Assembly: GCA_046349635.1 (NCBI GenBank)
Contig: JAXMBX010000066.1
Coordinates: forward strand, 1 to 24,349
DNA: 24,349 nucleotides
Reading direction: 5' to 3'
Source: JAXMBX01 sp046349635
GTDB lineage: Bacteria; Planctomycetota; Planctomycetia; Planctomycetales; Planctomycetaceae
The notes beneath the pieces were generated by a model. It saw only the letters and a list, made by a program, of their open reading frames with translations, made no database searches and had not been told where the DNA came from. Positions 16,722 to 23,746 of this stretch are shown one piece after another (position 1 is the stretch's first letter; every line of letters starts with the position of its first letter). The translations under genes were made by a program, and so were the position numbers.

Positions 16722-16756
16722 GGATGAGTTTTGTGCCAGCGTGGCCTCAAGGTCGC
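16709..16756 (-). promoter_or_regulatory. Antiterminator helix of the cimA leader
   Basis: Segment A, GCGACCTTGAGG (16756-16745), overlaps the leader-peptide stop codon. Segment B, CCTCAGGTCGC (16719-16709), contains the 5' arm of the terminator. A and B pair over 11 bp with one bulged U, closing a 25-base loop, and this is mutually exclusive with the terminator. A ribosome stalled at the Ile codons leaves A free (antitermination). One that reaches the stop codon covers A (termination). The mechanism is inferred from base pairing. Confidence 0.75.
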
Positions 16757-16836
16757 GGTTCACTCCCTACAATAATAATTTCCACAATCCCGGCGTCCGG
16801 GAGAATGGAGAACTGATTGTGGCGGGAGCGGAACAT
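16747..16836 (-). CDS. Ile/Val-rich leader peptide controlling cimA
   Basis: A 29-codon frame, ATG at 16836-16834 and TGA at 16749-16747, with a good Shine-Dalgarno (GAGG, 6 bases before the ATG). The peptide contains IVEIIIV at residues 17-23 (codons ATT GTG GAA ATT ATT ATT GTA, 16788-16768) plus a further Ile-Leu at 11-12. The last Ile codons end about 15 bases before antiterminator segment A, the spacing needed for a stalled ribosome to leave it free. A 6-bp hairpin TCCCGG-ACG-CCGGGA (written on the minus strand; 16788-16802) lies just before the Ile run and could pause RNA polymerase. By analogy with the ilv/leu leaders of enterobacteria, this would sense charged tRNA-Ile and tRNA-Val. 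Confidence 0.8.
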   Translation of the reverse strand: MFRSRHNQFSILPDAGIVEIIIVGSEPRP

Positions 16837-16872
16837 GGACAACCTCAAGTGCGTTCGTTCAAGGACGTTACA

Positions 16873-16902
16873 ATCATATCTCAAGAACCGCGCAAGTGTC
16901 AA
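16873..16902 (-). promoter_or_regulatory. Sigma70 promoter of the cimA leader transcript
   Basis: On the minus strand a perfect -35 TTGACA (16897-16902), an 18-base spacer, and -10 TATGAT (16873-16878, 5 of 6). The predicted start is near 16866, 30 bases before the leader-peptide ATG. It begins 32 bases past the stop of the upstream membrane-protein gene, so cimA has its own transcription unit. It is the closest match to consensus noted in the window. Confidence 0.8.
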
Positions 16903-16934
16903 ATGCCTTGGTTTTCAGGCTGTTTTGTACCCAT

Positions 16935-17378
16935 TCAGGGGTTGGGAAGCCGGGGTTTGGCCGCCAGTTCGTGCAGGTAGGTGAACATCGCCGCCGCCAG
17001 AAAACACCCGGCGGCATTGGCTAGAATCTTGAACTGCGGCTGATGCAGCGCAAAGCGAACCGGCAGATGAATCCACTGGCTTACGAGATACAGGGAGGCC
17101 AGCACATAAGTCACGCGGAACATCAGGGGCCGCCCCTCAGCCCGCTTCTTCGCAACCCCCTTCGCCCACAGAAACAGCATGCTGAGGACGATGGCCGTGG
17201 GAATCGCAAACAGCAGGCCACCGACCCACGAGATCACCGCCAGACAGAGAAACGTGAAGACGAGCGGCAGGACAACCTGATCCTGCCTCACAATCTTGTA
17301 GGGAAGGAGCGTCAGCAGCCCGGCAAAGACGACGTGCAGGACATAGCCGAGTTCAGTTCCTTCAGCGAGGAGGGGCAT
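16935..17378 (-). CDS. Small membrane protein, four predicted helices
   Basis: 147 residues; I do not recognise the family. Hydrophobic segments suggest four membrane helices, roughly residues 9-27, 36-71 (one long or two short, containing LPLVFTFLCLAVISWVGGLL), 87-105 and 118-135. A basic loop (KGVAKKRAEGR, about 73-83) would be cytoplasmic by the positive-inside rule. The start at 17378 has only a weak ribosome-binding site. It lies 36 bases downstream of ftsK on the same strand and probably shares its transcript. A role in envelope or division processes is only a guess from position. Confidence 0.65.
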   Translation of the reverse strand: MPLLAEGTELGYVLHVVFAGLLTLLPYKIVRQDQVVLPLVFTFLCLAVISWVGGLLFAIPTAIVLSMLFLWAKGVAKKRAEGRPLMFRVTYVLASLYLVSQWIHLPVRFALHQPQFKILANAAGCFLAAAMFTYLHELAAKPRLPNP

Positions 17379-17414
17379 GGATCAATCAGCCATCAGGGGG
17401 ATACGCGAATCGGT

Positions 17415-19769
17415 TCACTCATCGCTCAGCGCGTGCGGGTCTTCGCCCCGGACGAGGGCTTGCCACTGCTCCATCGTATACAGGACTTCGCGGGCCTGCG
17501 AGCCGTTGTAGTCCCCCACGATCCCGTCTTCGGCCATGTAATCGACGAGCCGGGCGGCCCGGCCGTAGCCGATCCCCAGGCAGCGCTGCAAAAGCGAGAC
17601 ACTGCCGCGCCCTTCGCGGATGACGACTTCGATCGCCTGCTCGTAAACTTCGTCCCGGGCACGGAGGGCTTCGATGCCGCTCTTCCCCTTGGCCTTGCTC
17701 CCCGCCGTGCCGAGCTGGGCGAGCTCCTTGCTGTATTGCGGGGGCTGATCGCCGTAGAACTCGATGATGATGTTCACTTCGTCGTCGCTGACGTAGGTCC
17801 CCTGCGCACGGATCAAATTGCTGGTGCCCGGGGCGAGATACAGCATGTCCCCGTTGCCGAGGAGCTTGTCGGCCCCCATTTCGTCCAGAACGACCCGGCT
17901 GTCCACGCGACTGGCGACCTGGAACGAAATCCGCGCGGGGAGGTTCGACTTGATCAGGCCGGTGATGACGTCCACGGTCGGCTTCTGCGTCGCGAGAACC
18001 AGGTGGATGCCGACCGCCCGGGACTTTTGCGCCAGGCGGATGATGTGCCCCTCAACGTCCTTCCCGGAGGTCATCATCATGTCGGCCATTTCGTCGGCGA
18101 TGATGACGATGTACGGCATGTGGTCTGGGATCTGGTCCGCATCTTCTTCGTCGATGTCGCCCAGCCGGCGCAGGACTTCTTCCTTGCCAAGCTTGTTGTA
18201 GTTGTCGAGATGCCGGACCCCGACGCGGGCCAGAAGGTCGTAGCGTTCTTCCATCTTGTCCACGGCCCAGGCAAGCACCGCTTCCGCCTTCTTCATGTCG
18301 GTAATGACCGGGTGCATGAGATGCGGAATGCGGGTGTAGGGGCTGAGTTCGACCATCTTGGGGTCGATCATCAACATCTTCACCTGCTCCGGGGTGCGGG
18401 TCATCAGCATGGAGAGAATGAGCGTGTTGAGGCACACGCTTTTTCCCGTTCCGGTCCGCCCGGCGATGAGCAGGTGCGGCATCTTGGTCATGTCGACGAC
18501 CAGCGGCCGGCCACTGACATCCTTCCCCAGGAAGATGGGAATTCGTTTGGCATCGGAGTCCGCCTTGCAGGACTCGATCAGTTCCCGGAGGCGGACCATC
18601 ACCTGCTTGTCGTTGGGGACTTCCACACCGACGGTGTTCTTGCCGGGGATGGGCGCCACCACACGGACGCTGGGGACGCGGAGCGCAATTGCGAGATCAT
18701 CCGCGAGGGCGGAGACCTTGGAGAGCCGCAGGCCCGCTTCCAGTTCGAGTTCGAACTGCGTGATGACGGGCCCGGTGTCGATCTCGACCACTTTCACGTT
18801 CAGGCCGAATTCCTGGAACGTCTTTTCGAGAATGGAGGCGGACCCACGGGCTTTCTCGGCCAGAAATTCGTACGGGAACTCTTCCGCGACATCCAGCAGG
18901 TCGGCGGAGGGGAGGGGATGATACGTGGATTCTGCCGGGGCAAAGCTCTGCGAGGCGGTCTTGGCCGCCGTCTTGGGAGGATTGATGCGCAAGGGGCGTG
19001 CGGCAGCCGGTTCCGCCGGTTTGGGAGGAACGACAGGTGCGGCTTTCAATGCGGGCTTCTGCAATGGAGCGGGTGCATTGACGGGAGGGGCTGAATCATA
19101 CTCTTCGACTTCCTCTTGCTCCTCGACGGCCGATTCTGGACCGCCGTTGCGCGCGAAGTAACGCCGTGGGAGGTTGATGATATTTCGTGCAAAGTTCGTG
19201 CAGGCGGAGTCGCTGACCAGAACCACGCCTGAAAGAAAGACCGACGAGAGAAGCAGCAACAGCCCTTCAGGGCGGAGGTATTGCTGCAGCAGCGAGAGCG
19301 CGAGCGCACCGAGGGAGCCTCCCGCGCCGAAGAGCGTTTCTCCACCCAGCAGGGGATTGGTCAGTTGCAGTGCGATACAGCCGGAGGCGAGGACGAGACT
19401 CCCCCCCAGAATACGGACGAACGGATCACGCAACGGAGTCCGTGCGAACCAGCGGAGATCGAACAGGAGCAGCAGTCCCCAGAAGAGATACGCCCCCCAG
19501 CCGAAGGTGTCGCGCAGCAGACTCGCGGTTTTCGCACCCCACGGACCGGCCAGATTGCGGACGTTGGCATTGAGCGGATAGACCTGCGTCGAGGGAGGAT
19601 CGGCGGGGTTGTAGCTGAACAGGCTCAGCCCGACAAAGACCACCCCCGCAAGAAGCAGGAGGGCGATCAGATCGGTTCCCAGACGTCGCAGGTTGATCAC
19701 AACAGGATTCCGGAAAAGAGGCCGGGTATTGGGCAGAAAACCTCTTCTCTGAGATCGACAGTGGATCAC
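17415..19769 (-). CDS. ftsK: FtsK/SpoIIIE DNA translocase
   Basis: 784 residues from a GTG at 19769; a second GTG at 19700 (VINLRRLGTDL) is also possible and neither has a strong ribosome-binding site. The N-terminal region has four or five membrane helices (about 33-52, 90-104, 117-136, 147-162, 168-186). It is followed by an acidic then Pro/Ala-rich linker (about 205-285), short compared with E. coli FtsK. The motor carries Walker A GRTGTGKS (437-444) and Walker B IVIIADE (D559, E560). The C-terminal winged-helix gamma domain (VSLLQRCLGIGYGRAARLVDYM) would read orienting DNA sequences. It pumps chromosome ends through the closing septum and activates dimer resolution in known systems. Many planctomycetes lack FtsZ, so its division role may differ here. 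Confidence 0.95.
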   Translation of the reverse strand: MIHCRSQRRGFLPNTRPLFRNPVVINLRRLGTDLIALLLLAGVVFVGLSLFSYNPADPPSTQVYPLNANVRNLAGPWGAKTASLLRDTFGWGAYLFWGLLLLFDLRWFARTPLRDPFVRILGGSLVLASGCIALQLTNPLLGGETLFGAGGSLGALALSLLQQYLRPEGLLLLLSSVFLSGVVLVSDSACTNFARNIINLPRRYFARNGGPESAVEEQEEVEEYDSAPPVNAPAPLQKPALKAAPVVPPKPAEPAAARPLRINPPKTAAKTASQSFAPAESTYHPLPSADLLDVAEEFPYEFLAEKARGSASILEKTFQEFGLNVKVVEIDTGPVITQFELELEAGLRLSKVSALADDLAIALRVPSVRVVAPIPGKNTVGVEVPNDKQVMVRLRELIESCKADSDAKRIPIFLGKDVSGRPLVVDMTKMPHLLIAGRTGTGKSVCLNTLILSMLMTRTPEQVKMLMIDPKMVELSPYTRIPHLMHPVITDMKKAEAVLAWAVDKMEERYDLLARVGVRHLDNYNKLGKEEVLRRLGDIDEEDADQIPDHMPYIVIIADEMADMMMTSGKDVEGHIIRLAQKSRAVGIHLVLATQKPTVDVITGLIKSNLPARISFQVASRVDSRVVLDEMGADKLLGNGDMLYLAPGTSNLIRAQGTYVSDDEVNIIIEFYGDQPPQYSKELAQLGTAGSKAKGKSGIEALRARDEVYEQAIEVVIREGRGSVSLLQRCLGIGYGRAARLVDYMAEDGIVGDYNGSQAREVLYTMEQWQALVRGEDPHALSDE

Positions 19770-19917
19770 GGTGGGCTTGGGAAGAACCGGCGCGGACGGT
19801 ACAGCAGTCGGCGGGGTGTTAAACGGTGGAATCGGTCCAATGTGACAGGAAAGTCACGGCCCAGAACCTTTGGTGGTGGAGATACACCGCGCGAGCGGAA
19901 GCCCCCGAAGTTCAAAA

Positions 19918-20541
19918 CTATTTCGCGAGGTGCGTGGCGATCCAGCCAATGATCTCCCCGGCCAGTTGCACCTTGGTTCCGGAGCGTTCGAGAGAGACCT
20001 TGCCGGTTCTGTCGATCAGGTGGATCGAATTCTCCGCCGAACCGATCGCGCCGGGGCCATTCAGGACGATCGCATCGCAGTTTTTCTCTTCCATCTTCAC
20101 CAGCGCGTGGGCGTGTCCGGATTCCGCTTCGAGGGCGAAGCCGAGCGACCAGCGGTTCCCTTTCACTTTTCCCAAGGCGGCGAGGATATCGGGTGTCTGG
20201 ATCAGTTCAAGGAGGAGAGGTTTTCCGGTTTTGGCGAGTTTCCCCTGCGAGGGGAATTTGGGGGTGTAGTCACAGACCGCCGCGGTCCCGATGACCCCGT
20301 CGCAATTCGGGAATTCCCGCAGGCAGGCGTCGAGCATTTCGGCAGTCCGCTCGACTTTGATCAGTCGGCAACCCGCGGGGTAGGGGATATGGACCGGCCC
20401 GCAGATCAGGGTGACGTCGTGACCCGCCTGCAGGGCTGCCTCCGCCAGCGCGAATCCCATCTGGCCGCTGCTCGCGTTGGAGAGATAGCGGACCTGGTCG
20501 ATGTATTCGCGCGTGGGGCCGGCGGTAATGAGAATCCGCAT
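19918..20541 (-). CDS. coaB: Phosphopantothenoylcysteine synthetase (stand-alone CoaB)
   Basis: 207 residues. It joins cysteine to 4'-phosphopantothenate using a nucleotide triphosphate (CTP in bacteria), a step of coenzyme A synthesis. Typical CoaB motifs are visible: ITAGPTREYIDQVRYLSNAS with SSGQMG at the start, GTAAVCDYTP (about 86-95), the GKLAKTG lysine region (about 100-106), and IVLNGPGAIGSAENSI. In most bacteria this domain is fused behind CoaC in one CoaBC (Dfp) protein. Here it is a separate gene 28 bases downstream of coaC. The ribosome-binding site is weak, so translational coupling to coaC is possible. It is followed by 148 bases without a recognised feature before ftsK. Confidence 0.92.
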   Translation of the reverse strand: MRILITAGPTREYIDQVRYLSNASSGQMGFALAEAALQAGHDVTLICGPVHIPYPAGCRLIKVERTAEMLDACLREFPNCDGVIGTAAVCDYTPKFPSQGKLAKTGKPLLLELIQTPDILAALGKVKGNRWSLGFALEAESGHAHALVKMEEKNCDAIVLNGPGAIGSAENSIHLIDRTGKVSLERSGTKVQLAGEIIGWIATHLAK

Positions 20542-20569
20542 GATGCAGGGGGCTTCGACAGAAAGGGGG

Positions 20570-21115
20570 TCAGTTCTTCAGCAACTCGTCGATCCGTTGG
20601 AGGATTTCCGCCGGTTCGGCCATCCGTCCCTTGCCCACCTGGCCGCAACTGAGCCACCCGGATCCGGGTTCGGCGAAGTGCAAGCCATCGTCCCGAAGTT
20701 GCTGGACATTCCGCTGTACGGCAGGCTTGGCCCACATGTCGCAGTTCATCGCCGGGGCGAGTAGGACCGGCGCGGTGGTGACGAGCAGGGAGGTGGTCAG
20801 GAGATCATCGGCGAGGCCGTGCGCGGCCTTGGCCAGGAAATCCGCGGTTGCAGGGGCGACGACGACCAGTTGAGCGCGCTGGGCGAGGCCGATGTGTTCC
20901 CCCTGGAAATGCTCCTGGGGGGAAAACATCTGTTGATAAACAGGCCGGCCGGTGAGGGCCTCGAACGTCGCCTTGCCGATGAATTTCTCGGCGGCAACAG
21001 TCAGGATGACCGAGACCCGATTCCCCCGCTGGACGAGCTTGCTGCAGAGGTCGGCGGCTTTGTAGGCGGCAATTCCTCCGGTCACTCCCAACAGAATTTC
21101 ACGACCGGAGGACAT
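20570..21115 (-). CDS. coaC: Phosphopantothenoylcysteine decarboxylase (stand-alone CoaC)
   Basis: 181 residues, a flavoprotein (HFCD family) that decarboxylates 4'-phosphopantothenoylcysteine to 4'-phosphopantetheine. The fold signature LLGVTGGIAAYKA is at the start. The catalytic His is in EHIGLAQ (H74), the substrate motif PAMN is at 121-124, and the reactive Cys is in LSCGQVGKGRMAEP (C157). The ATG at 21115 has AGGAG about 12 bases upstream. It lies 23 bases after rpoZ and 28 bases before coaB, so it belongs to the yicC-gmk-rpoZ-coaC-coaB run. Confidence 0.93.
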   Translation of the reverse strand: MSSGREILLGVTGGIAAYKAADLCSKLVQRGNRVSVILTVAAEKFIGKATFEALTGRPVYQQMFSPQEHFQGEHIGLAQRAQLVVVAPATADFLAKAAHGLADDLLTTSLLVTTAPVLLAPAMNCDMWAKPAVQRNVQQLRDDGLHFAEPGSGWLSCGQVGKGRMAEPAEILQRIDELLKN

Positions 21116-21138
21116 GCCTGCACCTGTCTCCTGAAATC

Positions 21139-21411
21139 CTAGAGGTCGTCCAGATTCGGTCCGCCGTCGGCGGCGCCCTCATCGGGACTGTCGACTTCGA
21201 CGTTGGACTTCACGTTGCCCGAGGTGTCGAGGAAAATCTTGTCCTGCAGGATTTCCTGGATCACGATTTCCATCTGGTTTTTCGTGTTCATCTCGACCAG
21301 CGGACGCGCGCCGCGGTTCAATGCGACCAGCCGTTTCTGAATCAGCGTGGAGAGCTTGAAGCGTCCCCCCATCTTGTTGACGATCATCTCTTCTTTTAAT
21401 TCGTCGAGCAT
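21139..21411 (-). CDS. rpoZ: RNA polymerase omega subunit
   Basis: 90 residues. Omega helps fold and hold the beta' subunit in RNA polymerase. The conserved core GGRFKLSTLIQKRLVALNRG (about 15-34) and the following PLVEM fit RpoZ, as does the position directly after gmk, a very common arrangement. Between residues 45 and 90 it ends in an acidic tail (VDSPDEGAADGGPNLDDL) that is not part of the E. coli core. GGGAG lies just before the ATG at 21411, and the gap to gmk is 8 bases. Confidence 0.88.
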   Translation of the reverse strand: MLDELKEEMIVNKMGGRFKLSTLIQKRLVALNRGARPLVEMNTKNQMEIVIQEILQDKIFLDTSGNVKSNVEVDSPDEGAADGGPNLDDL

Positions 21412-21419
21412 GGAACTCC

Positions 21420-22007
21420 CTACTTCCTGTTGGACAGGATCTGACAGATTTCACGGACGGCTTCGTCCAGATTATCGTTGATCACCTGAAATTGGTAATG
21501 ATGGACCCATTTTAACTCTTCGCGGGCATTGCTCAGCCGGCGCTGGATCGCTTCCTCGGACTCCGTGCCGCGCGACCGCAGTCGACGTTCATATTCGTCT
21601 TCCGAGGAGGTCCGAAGGAAGATCGAAATCGCATTCGGGAACTCGGAAATAACCTTCTGGGCCCCCTGGACGTCGATTTCCAGCAGGCTCCAGCCCCCTT
21701 CCCGGACGGCCCGGGCCACTTCGGAGCGGAGGGTGCCGTACCAGTTGCCGGTCCCGTGGACTTCGAAGCACTCCAGGAACTCTCCGTTCTGGCGTTTGCG
21801 GGCGAATTCCTCGGGGGACAGGAAGTAATAATGTTCGCCGTCGATCTCACCCTTCCGCGGGGCGCGCGTGGTGGCGGAGATCGATTTGATGAGCTTCACC
21901 GGGCATTCGGTCAACAGGCGATGCACAATCGTCGTCTTGCCGCTCCCGCTGGGGCCCGACAAAACGACGACCGGTAATGTTAAGGTCACGTCCGCTGAAG
22001 TGCTCAT
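21420..22007 (-). CDS. gmk: Guanylate kinase
   Basis: 195 residues. It phosphorylates GMP to GDP with ATP in the cytoplasm. The P-loop GPSGSGKT is at residues 18-25, the GMP-binding segment ISATTRAPRKGEIDGEHYYF about 43-62, then FLECFEVHGTGNWYGT (about 77-92), EIDVQGAQ, and the lid region with RLRSRGTESEEAIQRRL. Length is normal for the family. A GGAG overlaps the yicC stop, 9 bases before the gmk start, suggesting coupled translation with yicC. Confidence 0.96.
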   Translation of the reverse strand: MSTSADVTLTLPVVVLSGPSGSGKTTIVHRLLTECPVKLIKSISATTRAPRKGEIDGEHYYFLSPEEFARKRQNGEFLECFEVHGTGNWYGTLRSEVARAVREGGWSLLEIDVQGAQKVISEFPNAISIFLRTSSEDEYERRLRSRGTESEEAIQRRLSNAREELKWVHHYQFQVINDNLDEAVREICQILSNRK

Positions 22008-22016
22008 CCGCGCGCG

Positions 22017-22910
22017 TTACTCCACGTTCTGCACAATTTCGCGAATCCGTTCGACGGCGGACTTCATATCCACCACGGCGTGCGCGATCTCGACGTTGTA
22101 CGCCTTGGACCCGATCGTGTTCACTTCCCGGAAGATTTCCTGCGTGAGGAAATCGAGCTTGCGGCCGTTGGCGGCTTCCTCGCCGAGGAACGTCTTCAAT
22201 TGATCGAGGTGGCACTTGAGGCGGGTGATTTCCTCGTTGATATCGCAACGGTCCGAGAAGATGCTCACCTCGCGAATCAGGTCGGACTCCGAGAGAGTGA
22301 CGTCCGCTTCGGCGAGGGCTTGACGGACCCGCTCCAGAAGTTTTTGACGGTATTCAGCGACGACCTGCGGAGCGCGGGTTTCGACTTCGGAAAGCCGCTG
22401 GCGGATCACGCCTGCCTGGAGTTCCAGGTCGCTTCGCATCGCGGCCCCTTCGCGCTTGCGGAACTCGGCGAGTTTCTGCAACGCATCTTCCAGGACCTGC
22501 TTGAGGGACTGCCATTCGCGTTCGAGGTCGACTTCGCGGTCGGTTTCCTCACGGATCACGCCGGGGAGCGAGGCGAGCTGGATGAGGTCCAGCAGGGTTT
22601 TGTCGTGGGGAAACTTGAGTTCCGCGGCTGTCGCCTGGACCTGGCGGAAATAAGATGCCAGCAGTACCTGATCGATCGAGTAGGCATTCCCGCCGGCCGC
22701 TCTATCCTTGCGAATGGCGAGGCTGACCGTCCCGCGGGAGATGGTCTCGCGGACGACCCGTTCGATTTCTGGTTCGAAGGGAGCATAAGCATCCGGGAGC
22801 TTGCTGTTGAGCTTGAAGTAGCGGTTGTTAACGGTGCGGATTTCGACCGTCAGCGAGAACTGTTCGTTCTGCAGGCGGGCTTCACCGAAACCGGTCATGC
22901 TCAGCAACAC
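22017..22910 (-). CDS. yicC: YicC-family endoribonuclease
   Basis: 297 residues from a GTG at 22910, chosen because the family starts M-x-x-SMTGFG (here VLLSMTGFGEA) and GGGGA lies 9 bases upstream. A longer frame from TTG at 22970 would begin inside the secG terminator. The N-terminal YicC_N domain carries EIRTVNNRYFKLNSKLP, and the C-terminal DUF1732 domain carries SDRCDINEEITRLKCHLDQL and GRKLDFLTQEIFREVNTIGSK, both highly characteristic. E. coli YicC and Bacillus YloC have been described as endoribonucleases. It heads the gmk-rpoZ-coaC-coaB operon. Confidence 0.93.
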   Translation of the reverse strand: MLLSMTGFGEARLQNEQFSLTVEIRTVNNRYFKLNSKLPDAYAPFEPEIERVVRETISRGTVSLAIRKDRAAGGNAYSIDQVLLASYFRQVQATAAELKFPHDKTLLDLIQLASLPGVIREETDREVDLEREWQSLKQVLEDALQKLAEFRKREGAAMRSDLELQAGVIRQRLSEVETRAPQVVAEYRQKLLERVRQALAEADVTLSESDLIREVSIFSDRCDINEEITRLKCHLDQLKTFLGEEAANGRKLDFLTQEIFREVNTIGSKAYNVEIAHAVVDMKSAVERIREIVQNVE

Positions 22911-22933
22911 GGAGTTGATTCCCCAATCATGGA

Positions 22934-22960
22934 CTGCGATTTCATGAAACGCTGCGATTT
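22934..22960. promoter_or_regulatory. Palindrome with flanking direct repeats before yicC
   Basis: A perfect 10-bp palindrome TTTCATGAAA (22940-22949) overlaps and is followed by two copies of CTGCGATTT (22934-22942 and 22952-22960). It lies between the secG terminator and the yicC start, where the operon promoter should be. It could be an operator; no promoter hexamers are convincing. Confidence 0.3.
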
Positions 22961-22969
22961 GACGAAACA

Positions 22970-22998
22970 AGGGGGAAGGAGAAAGACTCCTACCCCCT
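22970..22998 (-). terminator. Intrinsic terminator of the tpiA-secG unit
   Basis: On the minus strand AGGGGGTAGGAG (22998-22987) pairs with CTCCTTCCCCCT (22981-22970), a 12-bp stem with a single mismatch and a 5-base loop. It is followed by TTGTTTC. It lies about 100 bases past the secG stop and separates it from yicC. Confidence 0.75.
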
Positions 22999-23100
22999 GA
23001 CGATGGATTTCCGTGATTCCGACTGCGGAGATAACGCTTCCGCCTGACGTGTCAACAAGGAGTGATTTCCTTGAGGTTAAATTCCCGTGACGACCTTGGG

Positions 23101-23631
23101 CTACTTCTTTTCTCCGGCGGGAGCGGCGAGTTTATCCGCGGGCTTGGCCGGGGGAGTGGTAGCCGGAGGAGCAGAAGCTGGTGCTCCCAATGCCGGGCCG
23201 GAGGCGGGAGCATCGGATTTTGGAGCAGCGCCACCGGCGGGCTTGTCGGCCGCTTTGCCGTCCGTCCCCTTGTTCTCGGCGGGAGCAGTCTCAGCGGGAG
23301 TGGTCTCAGTGGTGGCTCCAGCGGGGCCTTTGCCGGTCCCCGGTTTTTCGTCCGAGGTCATGGCGGGAGTCGTTTCAGGCGTGTCGCGATAGTAGCGATC
23401 GGCCTGCGCGCGATTGGCGAAAATGCTGGCACAGTTGAGGGCGACCCACAACACGGCCATGCCGACGGTGATGCGGGTGAAAATATCCCCCGCCTTGGTC
23501 CCGAAGGCGCTTTGGCCACCCATTCCGCCGAGGGCACCGGCGATACCGCCCCCACGTCCCCGCTGCAGGAGGATGATGCAAATCATCAGGACGCTGAGCA
23601 CAGCCAGCACAAGAGTCAGTAACATCGTCAT
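23101..23631 (-). CDS. secG: SecG translocase subunit with long low-complexity tail
   Basis: 176 residues, about 75 of which are the normal SecG body. Two membrane helices are visible (about 3-21 and 53-70) with the signature LLQRGRGGGIAGALGGMGGQ and SAFGT between them. SecG assists SecYE in protein export at the inner membrane. From about residue 80 a tail of roughly 95 residues follows, almost only Ala, Pro, Thr, Lys, Gly, Glu and Asp (TTETTPAETAPAENKGTDGK is representative), ending in GEKK. E. coli SecG is about 110 residues, so the tail is the unusual part. The two-ATG start at 23631/23625 has a weak GAG ribosome-binding site. It is downstream of tpiA, a common pairing. Confidence 0.88.
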   Translation of the reverse strand: MTMLLTLVLAVLSVLMICIILLQRGRGGGIAGALGGMGGQSAFGTKAGDIFTRITVGMAVLWVALNCASIFANRAQADRYYRDTPETTPAMTSDEKPGTGKGPAGATTETTPAETAPAENKGTDGKAADKPAGGAAPKSDAPASGPALGAPASAPPATTPPAKPADKLAAPAGEKK

Positions 23632-23648
23632 GGAATTCTCATTGTCCC

Positions 23649-23709
23649 CGAAACGGAACTCGATACCCGTTTCGCATGCTTGGTGTCACGGAGATCCGCC
23701 TGATCTCCG
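23649..23709 (-). other. Two perfect hairpins between tpiA and secG
   Basis: CGGAGATC (23689-23696) pairs with GATCTCCG (23702-23709) around a 5-base loop. CGAAACGG (23649-23656) pairs with CCGTTTCG (23667-23674) around a 10-base loop. Neither has a U-tract, so they look like RNA processing or stability structures within a tpiA-secG transcript rather than terminators. Confidence 0.5.
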
Positions 23710-23746
23710 AATCGCGTCACAAACCTGGATATCGCACGGCGGAAAA

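Noticed and set aside
16650..16763. In-frame 38-residue N-terminal extension of CimA (start at 16763)
   Set aside because: It runs through the intrinsic terminator and antiterminator, lacks family similarity, and the ATG at 16649 has a proper ribosome-binding site and the family's normal N-terminus.
22911..22970. Longer yicC frame starting at a TTG at 22970
   Set aside because: The start would sit in the U-tract side of the secG terminator and add residues not found in the family, whose proteins start just before SMTGFG.
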